DNA of 64,000 nt, taken from assembly GCF_900155865.1 (NCBI RefSeq), contig NZ_LT707006.1, positions 5,129,779 to 5,193,778 of the forward strand, given 5' to 3'. A model generated the notes under the pieces. It was not told the origin of the DNA. It did no database searches and worked only from the letters and a program-made list of their open reading frames with translations. The stretch comes from Bacteroides bouchesdurhonensis. GTDB taxonomy: Bacteria > Bacteroidota > Bacteroidia > Bacteroidales > Bacteroidaceae. Made by a program: the position numbers and the translations under genes. Positions 36,314 through 45,611 of this stretch are shown here, piece after piece. Position 1 is the first letter of the stretch. Each line of letters starts with the position of its first letter.

Positions 36314-37117
36314 TTATTTAATTTCTTTCAAGAAGTTTTCCCAATCATCATCTTCAATTCCTAAACGCTTTCGTGCACGAGATTTCATAACACGATAAGT
36401 TTCATTAGTAATACCTAATATTGCTAATATCTCCTCTTTCGTTTTTAACATCCTAATGAGTACACACAAAATGATATCACGCGAAGGAGGAGTTTGTGGA
36501 AGATTTTGTTTTCTCAACCAATTAAAAAAAGCCAAATCAATTATCTGACATTCTTCTACCAATTGCAGATTTTCACTTGCAGAAAACTGGACGATCGATT
36601 TATTCTCTAAAAGTTTACGAATTAATATACAATTTTTATATTGAGCGGGCGGTGAATCAAGCAGTTGCTGAATTCTTTGTGTTTGTAGAGCATTTTGTTT
36701 CCGTTCATTCTCCAATCTACGGTATAACGAAGTAGAAAACTTAATTATACCCACTATCACTAAACTTCCCATAATTAATGCCGGTAATGTGTAAGTAGAT
36801 AAAATTGGATTCATGGCTTGATGAAGTTCTTTGGGCATAGTATTATAAATTCTATCTGAAACAAACAGGAAGAAAGCCGCTATAAGCTGCCAATCAGTTA
36901 TTTCTGATGCTATCCCATGCATTCCTGGTTCCCGAAACGTCCAAATCATAGCTCCGACTAAAAGCACCATCCAAAATGAAAGATATACTGAAGATGAAAA
37001 AGCATCTACATACATTCTAGGGAAAAGGACCTCAAATAAATAGGCGGCTATCACAACAATAACACACAATAGACCGCCCGATAATAATTGCTTGAAAGGA
37101 TAAATTGTTCGTTTCAT
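36314..37117 (-). CDS. Four-helix membrane protein with cytoplasmic HTH domain, copy 2
   Basis: The 267-residue protein is of the same length as its paralogue at 32071 and highly similar throughout (FKQLLSGGLLC, DAFSSSVYLSFWMVLLVGA, SRDIILCVLIRMLKTKEEIL, YRVMKSRARKRLGIEDDDWE). Its stop is directly adjacent to the stop of the 103-aa gene. Role as for copy 1. Confidence 0.7.
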   Translation of the reverse strand: MKRTIYPFKQLLSGGLLCVIVVIAAYLFEVLFPRMYVDAFSSSVYLSFWMVLLVGAMIWTFREPGMHGIASEITDWQLIAAFFLFVSDRIYNTMPKELHQAMNPILSTYTLPALIMGSLVIVGIIKFSTSLYRRLENERKQNALQTQRIQQLLDSPPAQYKNCILIRKLLENKSIVQFSASENLQLVEECQIIDLAFFNWLRKQNLPQTPPSRDIILCVLIRMLKTKEEILAILGITNETYRVMKSRARKRLGIEDDDWENFLKEIK

Positions 37118-37513
37118 ATCTCTCTATTTCTATCTCATTAATACTCTCGTCTAGTAATTTTGCCTCTGCAAAGGTATAAAATAAGTAATTACGGGATTCA
37201 ATACCTATGATTTATATTCCGGCTCATTAATCCACGATATTTTGTCTCAGCAGATCATTCACATGATTTCCAGAGATCAACTTATCATTTCTGATTTCAT
37301 TAAGTTTTCATTATTCCCTTCATCCTAAGCTATCCATCTATGTACGAATAATAAGATGAATCGGAATTAAATAACTAAATAGCATTTTATACTTGTTCAT
37401 TTCAACAAATAAGCACATAAAAAGTAATACATAATAATTTGTACTATCTAGCATTATGATACGCTTATTCAATGCTATATAATCTTAATCACAGAAGTCA
37501 TATACAATTCGGT

Positions 37514-37601
37514 TGTGCCACCTTATTGGCACAAGAATGCCACCTTATTGGCACGACTGTGCCACCCTACTGGCACAAGTATGCCAATAGGGTGGCACAG
37601 A
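37514..37601. repeat. Four 22-bp palindromic tandem units
   Basis: Units begin at 37514, 37536, 37558 and 37580. The first three read TGTGCCACCTTATTGGCACA or close variants, each nearly a perfect palindrome (GTGCCA...TGGCAC). The fourth is in inverted orientation. The rest of 37118-37661 is A/T-rich without a gene. Confidence 0.9.
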
Positions 37602-37661
37602 CATATATACTATTAGAAGGAAACCTGATATAAGCAACGTCTCCTTTCTATATAAAGGCAT

Positions 37662-37868
37662 TTATACAAATAGATCTTTCAATACCAACCTCCAACACTC
37701 AATCATTAAACATACAACAAGTCCTGTACTACCTATTAGCCAGAATGCAAAACGAAAATGCGCTGCACGTTTTGTTTTGAGTTTCTCCCAAACAGGTTTT
37801 ATATAATATATATTCAACACAGCTGACATCACAGTACAAAACAATAGCATCAAACCTGAACCTGACAT
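37662..37868 (-). CDS. Small two-helix membrane protein
   Basis: The 68-residue protein (starts MSGSGLMLLFCTVMSAVLNIYY) has two membrane helices and a basic loop (KLKTKRAAHFRF). It is 29 bases downstream of the acidic protein gene at 37898 and probably co-transcribed. No family recognised. Confidence 0.5.
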   Translation of the reverse strand: MSGSGLMLLFCTVMSAVLNIYYIKPVWEKLKTKRAAHFRFAFWLIGSTGLVVCLMIECWRLVLKDLFV

Positions 37869-37897
37869 ACTATCAAACTTTTAATTATTTAAAATTC

Positions 37898-38260
37898 TTA
37901 TTCCTTCTCTATAATATGTTCTTCTTCCAGCACTTTCTTCAACTCATAATAAGTTTCGAGCTTATGTTTCCAGATTTCCGGATCATCATCTGCTGAATTA
38001 TCCAAATTACAACAAGAGTGTTTTTCTTCTGCAACAGGCTCAGAAGCCTCATCAAACTCTGCAAATTCGATCTCTATCCGATCTCCGACTTTAAGCATAC
38101 CCCCATTCCATATTTGATGGATTTCATCCGGCATCTCAAGTCCACCAACATTCCAGAAAGGATCATCAGAGTGGGCAATAGTTGCGAGAAGACTTACGCC
38201 ACTATCGGGAATGGCAGCTTTACAAACCTTATCTTTGAATTTTACAATAAGTCCTTTCAT
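37898..38260 (-). CDS. Small acidic cytosolic protein (paralogue of next gene)
   Basis: The 120-residue protein has no signal. Its first 75 residues follow the same pattern as the 101-aa neighbour: SLLATIAHSDDPFWNVGGLE ... KVGDRIEIEFAEFDEASEP aligns with TAILSYGYSGADKIYLGGLD ... EKGDKVVIKVIETDQISP. It ends with a charged helix (YYELKKVLEEEH). Such small acidic tandem paralogues often are immunity proteins, but no toxin is nearby and the role is unknown. Confidence 0.6.
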   Translation of the reverse strand: MKGLIVKFKDKVCKAAIPDSGVSLLATIAHSDDPFWNVGGLEMPDEIHQIWNGGMLKVGDRIEIEFAEFDEASEPVAEEKHSCCNLDNSADDDPEIWKHKLETYYELKKVLEEEHIIEKE

Positions 38261-38263
38261 ATT

Positions 38264-38569
38264 CTATATAAGCCCCTTTTCAAGAAGTTCTGTTTTAAGT
38301 TGTTCAAATCTTGCTTTCATCTCACTGCGATCACAGTTTTTAGCCTCTGATATAGGCGATATTTGATCTGTTTCGATAACTTTGATCACAACTTTATCAC
38401 CTTTTTCCGGTTTTCCTTTAAACCAAGAAATATAACGGTAACAATCTAATCCACCCAAATAAATCTTATCTGCTCCAGAATATCCATAAGATAAAATGGC
38501 AGTTGTTACGTTATTGCCACCCACCACTATTGGTTTATCATCATTTATAGTTACTTCAAATGCAATCAT
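38264..38569 (-). CDS. Small acidic cytosolic protein
   Basis: The 101-residue protein lies three bases before the 120-aa gene in an evident operon. It has an N-terminal beta sheet (FEVTINDDKPIVVGGNNVTTAILSY), a KGDKVVIKV strand and a C-terminal helix (KARFEQLKTELLEKG). No known family recognised. Confidence 0.6.
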   Translation of the reverse strand: MIAFEVTINDDKPIVVGGNNVTTAILSYGYSGADKIYLGGLDCYRYISWFKGKPEKGDKVVIKVIETDQISPISEAKNCDRSEMKARFEQLKTELLEKGLI

Positions 38570-38710
38570 AGTTCTCTTTATCTTTAGTTCAACTACTATC
38601 CTTGTTTACAATATTAGCTAGAATCCAAGACATTAACAAGCATTTTACCAATGATTCAGTTTTAAGTATGGAAATTTACTTTATTGAGGTCCAGTTCCCT
38701 ATTTTTTTCT

Positions 38711-38784
38711 AATTAGAAAGAAGAAATATTCCCTCAAACCTCTATTACTTACTCACTTTTAAATATATAGAGATTTGAAGGAAT
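38711..38784 (-). terminator. Probable terminator of the GH block
   Basis: ATTCCTTCAAATCTCTATA and the opposite TATTAGAGGTTTGAGGGAAT pair with several G-U pairs, and the minus strand continues ATTTCTTCTTTC. It lies just after the GH105 stop. Confidence 0.45.
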
Positions 38785-38805
38785 CTATATAGTCAATTCT
38801 TAATC

Positions 38806-39921
38806 TTACTTATTTAGCAAAGCATAAGCACACCACAAGATAGGAGCCTGTCCATGATAATCTCCGGCAATACGAGGGCGGTCCAGATAATACTGCTTAC
38901 TGTTTTTCTTACCAGTTCCAATACAAACTTCGGTAAGGTCATTGTTATCGTCTATATAGTTACACAATGAAAGCCAGGCTCTGCGTGCAACAGGACCAAA
39001 TTCTTCTGCCTTCAACCATCCGTTCTTAACCCCTACAATCATAGCATAAGTAAACATTGCCGATCCCGATGTTTCCGTCCAAGATTCAGGAGTATCTATC
39101 AACTGATTCCAAAGACCATCTCTGTTTACGTATTTTTTCAGATTGTTCATCATCAGAACATATCCTTTCATTATTCTCTCTCTGTTAGGATCATTCTGCG
39201 GTAGATTAAACAGTAACTCTGTCATACCTACAGCCATCCATCCGTCTCCACGTCCCCAATAATAAGGAACATCCGGGGCATGATAGAACAAACCATTGGG
39301 ATGTTGCAATTCATCCAGATACAGAACCATCTCTGCGGCAGCTCTATTCATATATTTTGTATCACCTGTAACTTTATAAGCCTCGGATTGCACAATAGTA
39401 ATCATATACATATCATCAATCCAAAGACGGGTTTGCCATGAATGACCTTTCTTGTCCCAATTGCGTTCTTCTTCATTCGCATTTGCAGGAAGGGTCCATT
39501 GAGTATCGGCATACGGAAGTCCGAGTTCCCGATAACGTTCGTCCTTTGTGATACTATACAATCTTAAAGGCAGACATCCAAACATATTCTGATCTACATG
39601 GATCGGAGGAGGAAGGAGATTCTTCTCTATATGGAACAGTAATTCGAAACGATTTCTCAAATTCTTTATCAATTCCTTATTTTGGGTTAATTCAGCAAAC
39701 CGAAGTGCCCCATACCATGTACATACTTCGGCATAATGTATTCCTCTATCGAAATATAACTGGTGTTTGCCATCCAGGAAATGCTTGCTTAGCTTCTCTC
39801 CTACAATCTTCGGATCAGCCTTTACAGGAAAATTATCAAAATAATTTTGAGCTGTGGCAGAACCTGTCACTAATAATGCAATCGCAAATAGCACATAAAT
39901 AAAATAAAAGTTTTTTCTCAT
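38806..39921 (-). CDS. GH105/GH88-family unsaturated glucuronyl hydrolase
   Basis: The 371-residue exported protein (signal to SATAQ) is an alpha6/alpha6 barrel. Typical phrases are WLRID-like RLWIDDMYMITIVQSEAYK, FYHAPDVPYYWGRGDGWMAVGMTEL (near residue 222) and ETSGSAMFTYAMIVGVKNGWL. Enzymes of the family remove 4,5-unsaturated uronic acid from pectin or other lyase products by hydration. It is the last gene of the minus-strand CAZyme block but is separated from GH127 by 430 bp. Confidence 0.88.
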   Translation of the reverse strand: MRKNFYFIYVLFAIALLVTGSATAQNYFDNFPVKADPKIVGEKLSKHFLDGKHQLYFDRGIHYAEVCTWYGALRFAELTQNKELIKNLRNRFELLFHIEKNLLPPPIHVDQNMFGCLPLRLYSITKDERYRELGLPYADTQWTLPANANEEERNWDKKGHSWQTRLWIDDMYMITIVQSEAYKVTGDTKYMNRAAAEMVLYLDELQHPNGLFYHAPDVPYYWGRGDGWMAVGMTELLFNLPQNDPNRERIMKGYVLMMNNLKKYVNRDGLWNQLIDTPESWTETSGSAMFTYAMIVGVKNGWLKAEEFGPVARRAWLSLCNYIDDNNDLTEVCIGTGKKNSKQYYLDRPRIAGDYHGQAPILWCAYALLNK

Positions 39922-40351
39922 GTTTCTATCTATTTTAAATTAAACAAATATTATTTCTCTAGATAAAGTAACTAATAAAAATGAATATGACTCAGAAGCA
40001 GACTATATATGCTATAAGAATACCACCGTTTGCGTACACGAAACTTAATATAACATCGACGTAATAATCTGAATAAAATGTAACTAGCATTAATTATGTC
40101 TTTTCATTAGAAGTAAGTTACAAGGTATTGCTCCAAGCAGCTAAGCAACTACTTAATTCAATTACCCAATACTTCTAATAATTCCAACTAAAAAACTCCT
40201 GAGAATCAAATCCAAAAAGTATCAACCTGCTCAAGACGCGTATTATTATGAACTCACAGCCATAATAATACACGTCTTGTTTTCTTATCTAAATTCTTTA
40301 GCAGGATGATTCTAAATATATAAAAGTGTCCATGTTGTTAATTCCATATAC
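39922..40351. other. Intergenic region with a strong hairpin
   Basis: No gene is seen. A 19-bp stem with one mismatch (40232-40250 with 40261-40279; core TATTATTATG/CATAATAATA) is followed on the plus strand by TTTTCTT, which would end plus-strand transcription although both flanking genes are on the minus strand. Confidence 0.6.
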
Positions 40352-42418
40352 TTATTCCCTTGTATTTGGGAAAGCAGAAATTCTCAATCTTGCTGCTCCC
40401 ATCGGAATCAAAGTAATCTCTTCTTTTGCGCCTTTCGCTGCATCTTCTTCAGGCAATACGCCACAGATTCCGGTTTCGTCTATTTTCCAACTAGGAATCT
40501 GGCGACCAAATGCTTTCACTTCCAAAGGCACACTGCCTACAGTGAATGGGAAATTATCTGCCGGCCATTCTTTACGCACTACTTTGAAATTCTTCAATGG
40601 TTCTTTTTGGTCTAATACCAATGAATAGTTCCAAGGACTATTTGCATAAATCTCGGTAGTAGGCCATTTCTTAGAATCTGCACCTTTCTGCCATTTAGAA
40701 TCACCGATAGCAGTTTCGCGACTATCTTTCGCCACATAGTTCTCGTCTATCTTGAGAGACATAGTCAATGGCCCGTAGTCCACACTTACGCTATTCTTAT
40801 TTACCTGCCAAGTGCGCATAGAAAGAGACATCGGTAAAGTCAGTTCCACTTTATCACCGTCAGCCCATTCGCGTTCGATGCAAAGATATTTTCCTGCTAC
40901 AGGCTTAGCACTCACTTTCTTGCCATTAACACGCACTTCAGCATCCGAAGTCCAACTGGGAATACGGAGATAGAACGGGAAAGCAACCTTTTCATCGGTA
41001 GAAACCGTAAATGTAATCCCTTCTTCGAAAGGATAATTCGTCTGTTCGTGAAGAACGATTTCTTTTCCCTGACCTACTTTCACTGTTGCCTTGCAAGCTC
41101 CATAGATAGCAGTTGCTACCCCATTATCAGGAGTCGCCAACACGAGGTGTTCTGAGAAGTAAGGCCAACCTTGAGCATGATTATGCTGACAGCAACGACT
41201 GCTAAACGGATTCATAGAAAGGAACGGGCCACTATTGTCGATACCCGGATGATGATTCTTGGAGTCACTAATTGCATGGTTCGGACAAGTGATATAACGC
41301 AATGCCTTGAAATCGGGCATCACAGCAGCAGGATAAGAATTGAAAGCTACTTCTTCACAATGTTCCGCCCACATAGGATCACCGGTCATGCAAAGCATAA
41401 TTTCATCTGACGCCATCTGCTCAACCAATCCGCAAGTCTCTACACCCTGACGAGGATCAATATATCCCATACGGGCATTCTCATCAGCACCAAACATTCC
41501 ACCCGGCACTTGACCAAAAGTACGACGAATCAGATTATGTACATTATAAGAAGCTTTCAGCATTGCCGAATCCCCTGTCTGCATATAGTAAGTAGCCGGT
41601 TCGCGGAAACACTGAGCAATATTCACATTATGCCAGTTGGGCAATGAAGTAGATTTTGTCCAATCAGCAGTATTCCTGTGAATCTTTTCTGCCAGATCAA
41701 GCAAGAACTTATCTCCTGTACGGTTGTAAAGCCAATAAATACTGATAATATTATCACCTCCACGGCTATTTTCCCAATAATCTTTCAACAGCATATCATC
41801 AGGTACGGTCATCTGCCATTTGAAATAATTAGTCATCAGGTCAATGACCCGCTGATCGTTTGAATATTCATAATATGACTGCAAACACCAGAGCATAATC
41901 ATCTGTGCCCACAGCTCACGTCTGCCGTTACGCTCGTTCACAGGACCGAAATAACCATCCGGCTGTTGGCTTGCAAACACTCCTTCCAGCCAGACCTTTG
42001 TCTCTGCAATCATTTTCGGGTCATTCAAGATATAAGCCAGGTTACCATATCCCTTTAGCCAATAAGGAACTTCTTCCCAACCATGATCTCCACCTGTAGT
42101 CAGCCAAGCATTATTTTCTTTTTCCAGCCAAGCACTGATTTCTCCCAGATGTCCGGTCAATCCTTCACGCTGTAATTCAAGATACTTTTTCACCCATCCT
42201 TCGGGCTGAACACTACCAACAGGCAGTTTGATAAAATTCAACGGTTGAAGCGGAGCGCGATAACTTACGTAATTTACATTCGCCGATTGCGTATCGGGAC
42301 GGTCCACCACCTTCACCACATCACCGGTTGAAGAAGTAGCACAAGCGGTAGTCAACAGACTCACCGTCAACAAGACACCCGCAAAGCTTACTTTTAAACG
42401 TCTATTCTTTTTCATCAT
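40352..42418 (-). CDS. GH127-like (DUF1680) beta-L-arabinofuranosidase
   Basis: The 688-residue lipoprotein or exported protein (LTTACATSS) has the DUF1680 alpha/alpha barrel and the diagnostic zinc/nucleophile-type cysteine motif SRCCQHNHAQGW near residue 408, preceded by CPNHA. GH127 and relatives (GH146) release beta-L-arabinofuranose; family within this clan is not settled here. Upstream phrase GDHGWEEVPYWLKGYGNLAY also fits. Co-transcribed with GH92 (38 bases apart). Confidence 0.82.
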   Translation of the reverse strand: MMKKNRRLKVSFAGVLLTVSLLTTACATSSTGDVVKVVDRPDTQSANVNYVSYRAPLQPLNFIKLPVGSVQPEGWVKKYLELQREGLTGHLGEISAWLEKENNAWLTTGGDHGWEEVPYWLKGYGNLAYILNDPKMIAETKVWLEGVFASQQPDGYFGPVNERNGRRELWAQMIMLWCLQSYYEYSNDQRVIDLMTNYFKWQMTVPDDMLLKDYWENSRGGDNIISIYWLYNRTGDKFLLDLAEKIHRNTADWTKSTSLPNWHNVNIAQCFREPATYYMQTGDSAMLKASYNVHNLIRRTFGQVPGGMFGADENARMGYIDPRQGVETCGLVEQMASDEIMLCMTGDPMWAEHCEEVAFNSYPAAVMPDFKALRYITCPNHAISDSKNHHPGIDNSGPFLSMNPFSSRCCQHNHAQGWPYFSEHLVLATPDNGVATAIYGACKATVKVGQGKEIVLHEQTNYPFEEGITFTVSTDEKVAFPFYLRIPSWTSDAEVRVNGKKVSAKPVAGKYLCIEREWADGDKVELTLPMSLSMRTWQVNKNSVSVDYGPLTMSLKIDENYVAKDSRETAIGDSKWQKGADSKKWPTTEIYANSPWNYSLVLDQKEPLKNFKVVRKEWPADNFPFTVGSVPLEVKAFGRQIPSWKIDETGICGVLPEEDAAKGAKEEITLIPMGAARLRISAFPNTRE

Positions 42419-42456
42419 AACTATTAGACAGGCTATTCACCTGATTAATTAAATAA

Positions 42457-44460
42457 CTACTTACAATTAAATACTAAATGCCCTCCCTTCAGAAGTTCCA
42501 GATGAGAAATACGATAATCTTCAATGATCTTTCCATTAAAACGAATGTTTCGGATCAAATCATCTTTCTTTTTCCGTCCTTTTACCTCGACAGTCAGTTT
42601 CTTTCCGTTCGACAGGCGAAGCTGGATCTTATCAAAAAGAGGCAAAGTCAGCTCATAATATTCATCCCCCACCAAGAGTGGGTAAAGCCCCATAGCACCA
42701 AATACGTACCAGGCACTCATCGTACCGTCATCTTCGTCCATCTCTGGACTATATCCTACGGGATCATTCTTGAATGCTTTACCGTAGTAAGGAGTAGGAA
42801 ATTCAGAATTCCCTCCGTATTTGTGAATCATGGGCTGGGTCATCAAGTTCCGTACAAGCTGTTGGGTTTTCTCCGGTGCTCCGAGACAATTGAATAAGTA
42901 AGGGACATGGATATCCGGTTCATTACCTTGATTGTACAAATGATGATCGAAGAAGTAGCTGAGTTGCGAGCGGAGCGAGTCCTGCCCTACCCATTCTATC
43001 ATCTTGTCGATATATTGTGGGGCTGCCCATCTGTATTGCCAGCGGGTTCCCTGATAAAGTCCGTTGTTCTTCATCACTTCGAAAGCCGGAGTGATGTTCA
43101 TAAATTCTTTTTTCCAGGTTTCTTCGAAAAGACTGGCAGAACGTTGCTCATAAAGTTCTGCATCTTCTTTTTCATCGATAATTTCTGCGATCTGAGCCAT
43201 TGCCCAAAGATCATAAGCCGATTCCATCTTCTGGTCGGGCGAACGCATCGGCAAGCGTTCCATCTCCTCTTTCATACCGGCATATCCTTTGCGGAAATCA
43301 AGGTTCGTTATTCCTTTCCGGTATGCATCCAGCAATAAAATAACAGCATGTTCGGTACGAACGGTCGGAGTCGATTCGAATCCTGTAGACCAGTCCTTCT
43401 TTCCTGTGGCATAGAGATGAATCAGAGAAGTAGCCATATCGCGCATCTTTACCGGTTCGGTCAGTACCAACAAAGGAAATTTAGTACGGAAGGTATCCCA
43501 TAATGACCAATTGCTGTAATAACGAAAATCTTTTGAAACATACTTCTTTCCGTCTGTGCCCAAATATTCGCCATCGGGAGAAGTGACATCGACCGGACTC
43601 AGGAAGGTTCGGTAAAGCGATGTATAGAAAATTACCTTATCATCTTGCTCTCCACCTTTCACGCCAATGTTTTGCAGTTGTTTTTCCCATTGAGCGATAG
43701 CCTGAAGTTTCAGTTTGGAAAAACTCATCTCTTTCCAACGGGAACATTCCTGTGAGGCAAGTGCTGTACTTAATGGGGACAGTCCGATGCGAACTTCTAC
43801 CGTATGTACCTCTTCATCAAACCTCAAAGCAGCAGTAGTTGCCTGTTGTTCCTGCAACTGGAAAGGATGGTCAGTGTTTAGAGAGAAATAGAGTTTATAT
43901 TGACCACGTCCGCAAACGTTTCTCGCCTTTACATATCCTTCTATACAGGTATCGGACACACGTTCATATTGACAAGTAGCCACACCTTCGAAAGTGGAAG
44001 CAAAGTCCACCCATAATGCAGTGGGAGTATTCCGGTTAAATTGAAAGATTTCCGCTGCCATAGCATTGGTAGCCGTCAATTCGGTTACAATGCCATTGGT
44101 GAAAGCGGTTGTATAATAGCCTGGGACTGCCTGTTCAGTAGATTTATCAATATGCAACTCTTGTGCAGGTACTACAGGTCGGATACGTAAGTTTCCCCCA
44201 CCTCCGCTGCAACCTACTCCGGAGAGACGATTGACAGAAATACCGGATACTTTTGTCACCGCATAATCATAACCCGCATGTGTACGCGGGTCACTGTCAG
44301 GACAGACACAAACCATTCCGAAAGGCACAGTGGCCCCGGGAGCTACTTGTCCGTTATCGCCGGATGTTCCGATAAACAGATTCACATATTTTGTGTTCTG
44401 TGCAACGGCCATTGTCGTACATAACAACAGAACAAGCAAAAGACCACTGTACCTTCTCAT
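42457..44460 (-). CDS. GH92 alpha-mannosidase
   Basis: The 667-residue exported enzyme (signal to AVAQ) is of the Ca2+-dependent inverting exo-alpha-mannosidase family. The N-terminal beta-sandwich starts YVNLFIGTSGDNGQVAPGA. The catalytic acid lies in GNEPDIHVPYLF (~residue 513) and the base Asp in DEDDGTMSAWYVF (~575). It removes alpha-mannose from N-glycans or yeast mannan; linkage specificity cannot be read. It overlaps functionally with GH125 and GH76 in the same block. Confidence 0.93.
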   Translation of the reverse strand: MRRYSGLLLVLLLCTTMAVAQNTKYVNLFIGTSGDNGQVAPGATVPFGMVCVCPDSDPRTHAGYDYAVTKVSGISVNRLSGVGCSGGGGNLRIRPVVPAQELHIDKSTEQAVPGYYTTAFTNGIVTELTATNAMAAEIFQFNRNTPTALWVDFASTFEGVATCQYERVSDTCIEGYVKARNVCGRGQYKLYFSLNTDHPFQLQEQQATTAALRFDEEVHTVEVRIGLSPLSTALASQECSRWKEMSFSKLKLQAIAQWEKQLQNIGVKGGEQDDKVIFYTSLYRTFLSPVDVTSPDGEYLGTDGKKYVSKDFRYYSNWSLWDTFRTKFPLLVLTEPVKMRDMATSLIHLYATGKKDWSTGFESTPTVRTEHAVILLLDAYRKGITNLDFRKGYAGMKEEMERLPMRSPDQKMESAYDLWAMAQIAEIIDEKEDAELYEQRSASLFEETWKKEFMNITPAFEVMKNNGLYQGTRWQYRWAAPQYIDKMIEWVGQDSLRSQLSYFFDHHLYNQGNEPDIHVPYLFNCLGAPEKTQQLVRNLMTQPMIHKYGGNSEFPTPYYGKAFKNDPVGYSPEMDEDDGTMSAWYVFGAMGLYPLLVGDEYYELTLPLFDKIQLRLSNGKKLTVEVKGRKKKDDLIRNIRFNGKIIEDYRISHLELLKGGHLVFNCK

Positions 44461-44468
44461 AGTTCTTA

Positions 44469-45602
44469 TTAATTAGTTACTGAGAATTTGTAGATACATT
44501 CGCTTGTATACTTCTCTCCCGGACGCAATACAGCCGACGGCCATTCCGGTTTATTAGGAGTATCAGGATATTTCTGTGTTTCAAGACATACAGAAGCACG
44601 CTTGTTATAAGTGATACCTTTCTTTCCTGTTACAGATCCGTCAAGGAAGTTTCCTGCATATACCTGAACACCCGGTTCGCTTGTATACAGATCCATAACA
44701 ATACCAGTTTTCGGTGATTGCAAGGTAGCAGCTTTGCGAGTAACATCACCTTTGGCATTCAATACCCAGTTATGATCGTAACCATGACCATTCTTCAATT
44801 GTTCGAAATCATAGTCGTCGATACGCAAACCTACCGGAGTAGCCACACGGAAGTCCATCGGAGTACCTTCTACTGTAACAATCTCACCTGTAGTCATAAA
44901 TGTGCTATCTACCGGAGTGTAGTAATCAGCATCTACTGTCAAGATATGGTCGCTATTGCTGCCGGCATCACCATCCAGATTGAAATAAGAGTGGTTAGTC
45001 AGATTGATAACAGTCGGTTTGTCTGTTTCAGCTTCATACTTAATATCAATTGCGTTGTCGTCAGTCAGTTCCATCACAACTTTGCAAGTAAGATTACCCG
45101 GGAATCCTTCTTCGCCGTCGTCAGCTTTGCAAGTCAATTCAAGTTTCTGAGGAGTCAGCAGATTTGCATCAAATATCTTGTATTGGAATCCTTTCGGTCC
45201 GCCATGCAGACAGTGTCCATAGTTATTTTTAGGTAACTGATATTCTACACTATCCAGTGTAAACTTACCCTGACCGATACGGTTGGCATAACGACCAATC
45301 GTTGCACCAAAATCTGAAGGTTTGGAGATATAGTCCTGGATAGAATCAAATCCCAAAACTACATCCTGCATTTTTCCATCCTTATCGGGAACCATTACAG
45401 AAACAATACGCCCGCCGAAGTTTGTAATACAAACTTCCATGTTATTCTTGTTACGCAACACATACAGATCAGTTTTCTTTCCGTCTACTTCCGTCTGGAA
45501 ATTACTTTGCAATAAACCGGAATCCGTTGTTTTTTCCTCGGCTTTCGGTGTACAAGCTGCCATTAAAAGGGCGGCAACTGCCCATACACATAACTTTTTC
45601 AT
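44469..45602 (-). CDS. galM: Aldose 1-epimerase (galactose mutarotase), lipoprotein
   Basis: The 377-residue protein has a lipoprotein signal (MAACTPK, Cys16). ATIGRYANRIGQGKF, NNYGHCLHGGPKGFQYK and VINLTNHSYFNLDG (active-site His ~204) identify the mutarotase family; the Glu base is in VCLETQKYPD. The periplasmic copy interconverts anomers of released sugars. It sits nine bases from both neighbours in the block, so it is part of that operon. Confidence 0.93.
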   Translation of the reverse strand: MKKLCVWAVAALLMAACTPKAEEKTTDSGLLQSNFQTEVDGKKTDLYVLRNKNNMEVCITNFGGRIVSVMVPDKDGKMQDVVLGFDSIQDYISKPSDFGATIGRYANRIGQGKFTLDSVEYQLPKNNYGHCLHGGPKGFQYKIFDANLLTPQKLELTCKADDGEEGFPGNLTCKVVMELTDDNAIDIKYEAETDKPTVINLTNHSYFNLDGDAGSNSDHILTVDADYYTPVDSTFMTTGEIVTVEGTPMDFRVATPVGLRIDDYDFEQLKNGHGYDHNWVLNAKGDVTRKAATLQSPKTGIVMDLYTSEPGVQVYAGNFLDGSVTGKKGITYNKRASVCLETQKYPDTPNKPEWPSAVLRPGEKYTSECIYKFSVTN

Positions 45603-45611
45603 AATACTTTA

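Noticed and set aside
37514..37601. CRISPR array
   Set aside because: Units follow each other without spacers, period is 22 bp and no cas genes are near; it is a tandem repeat.
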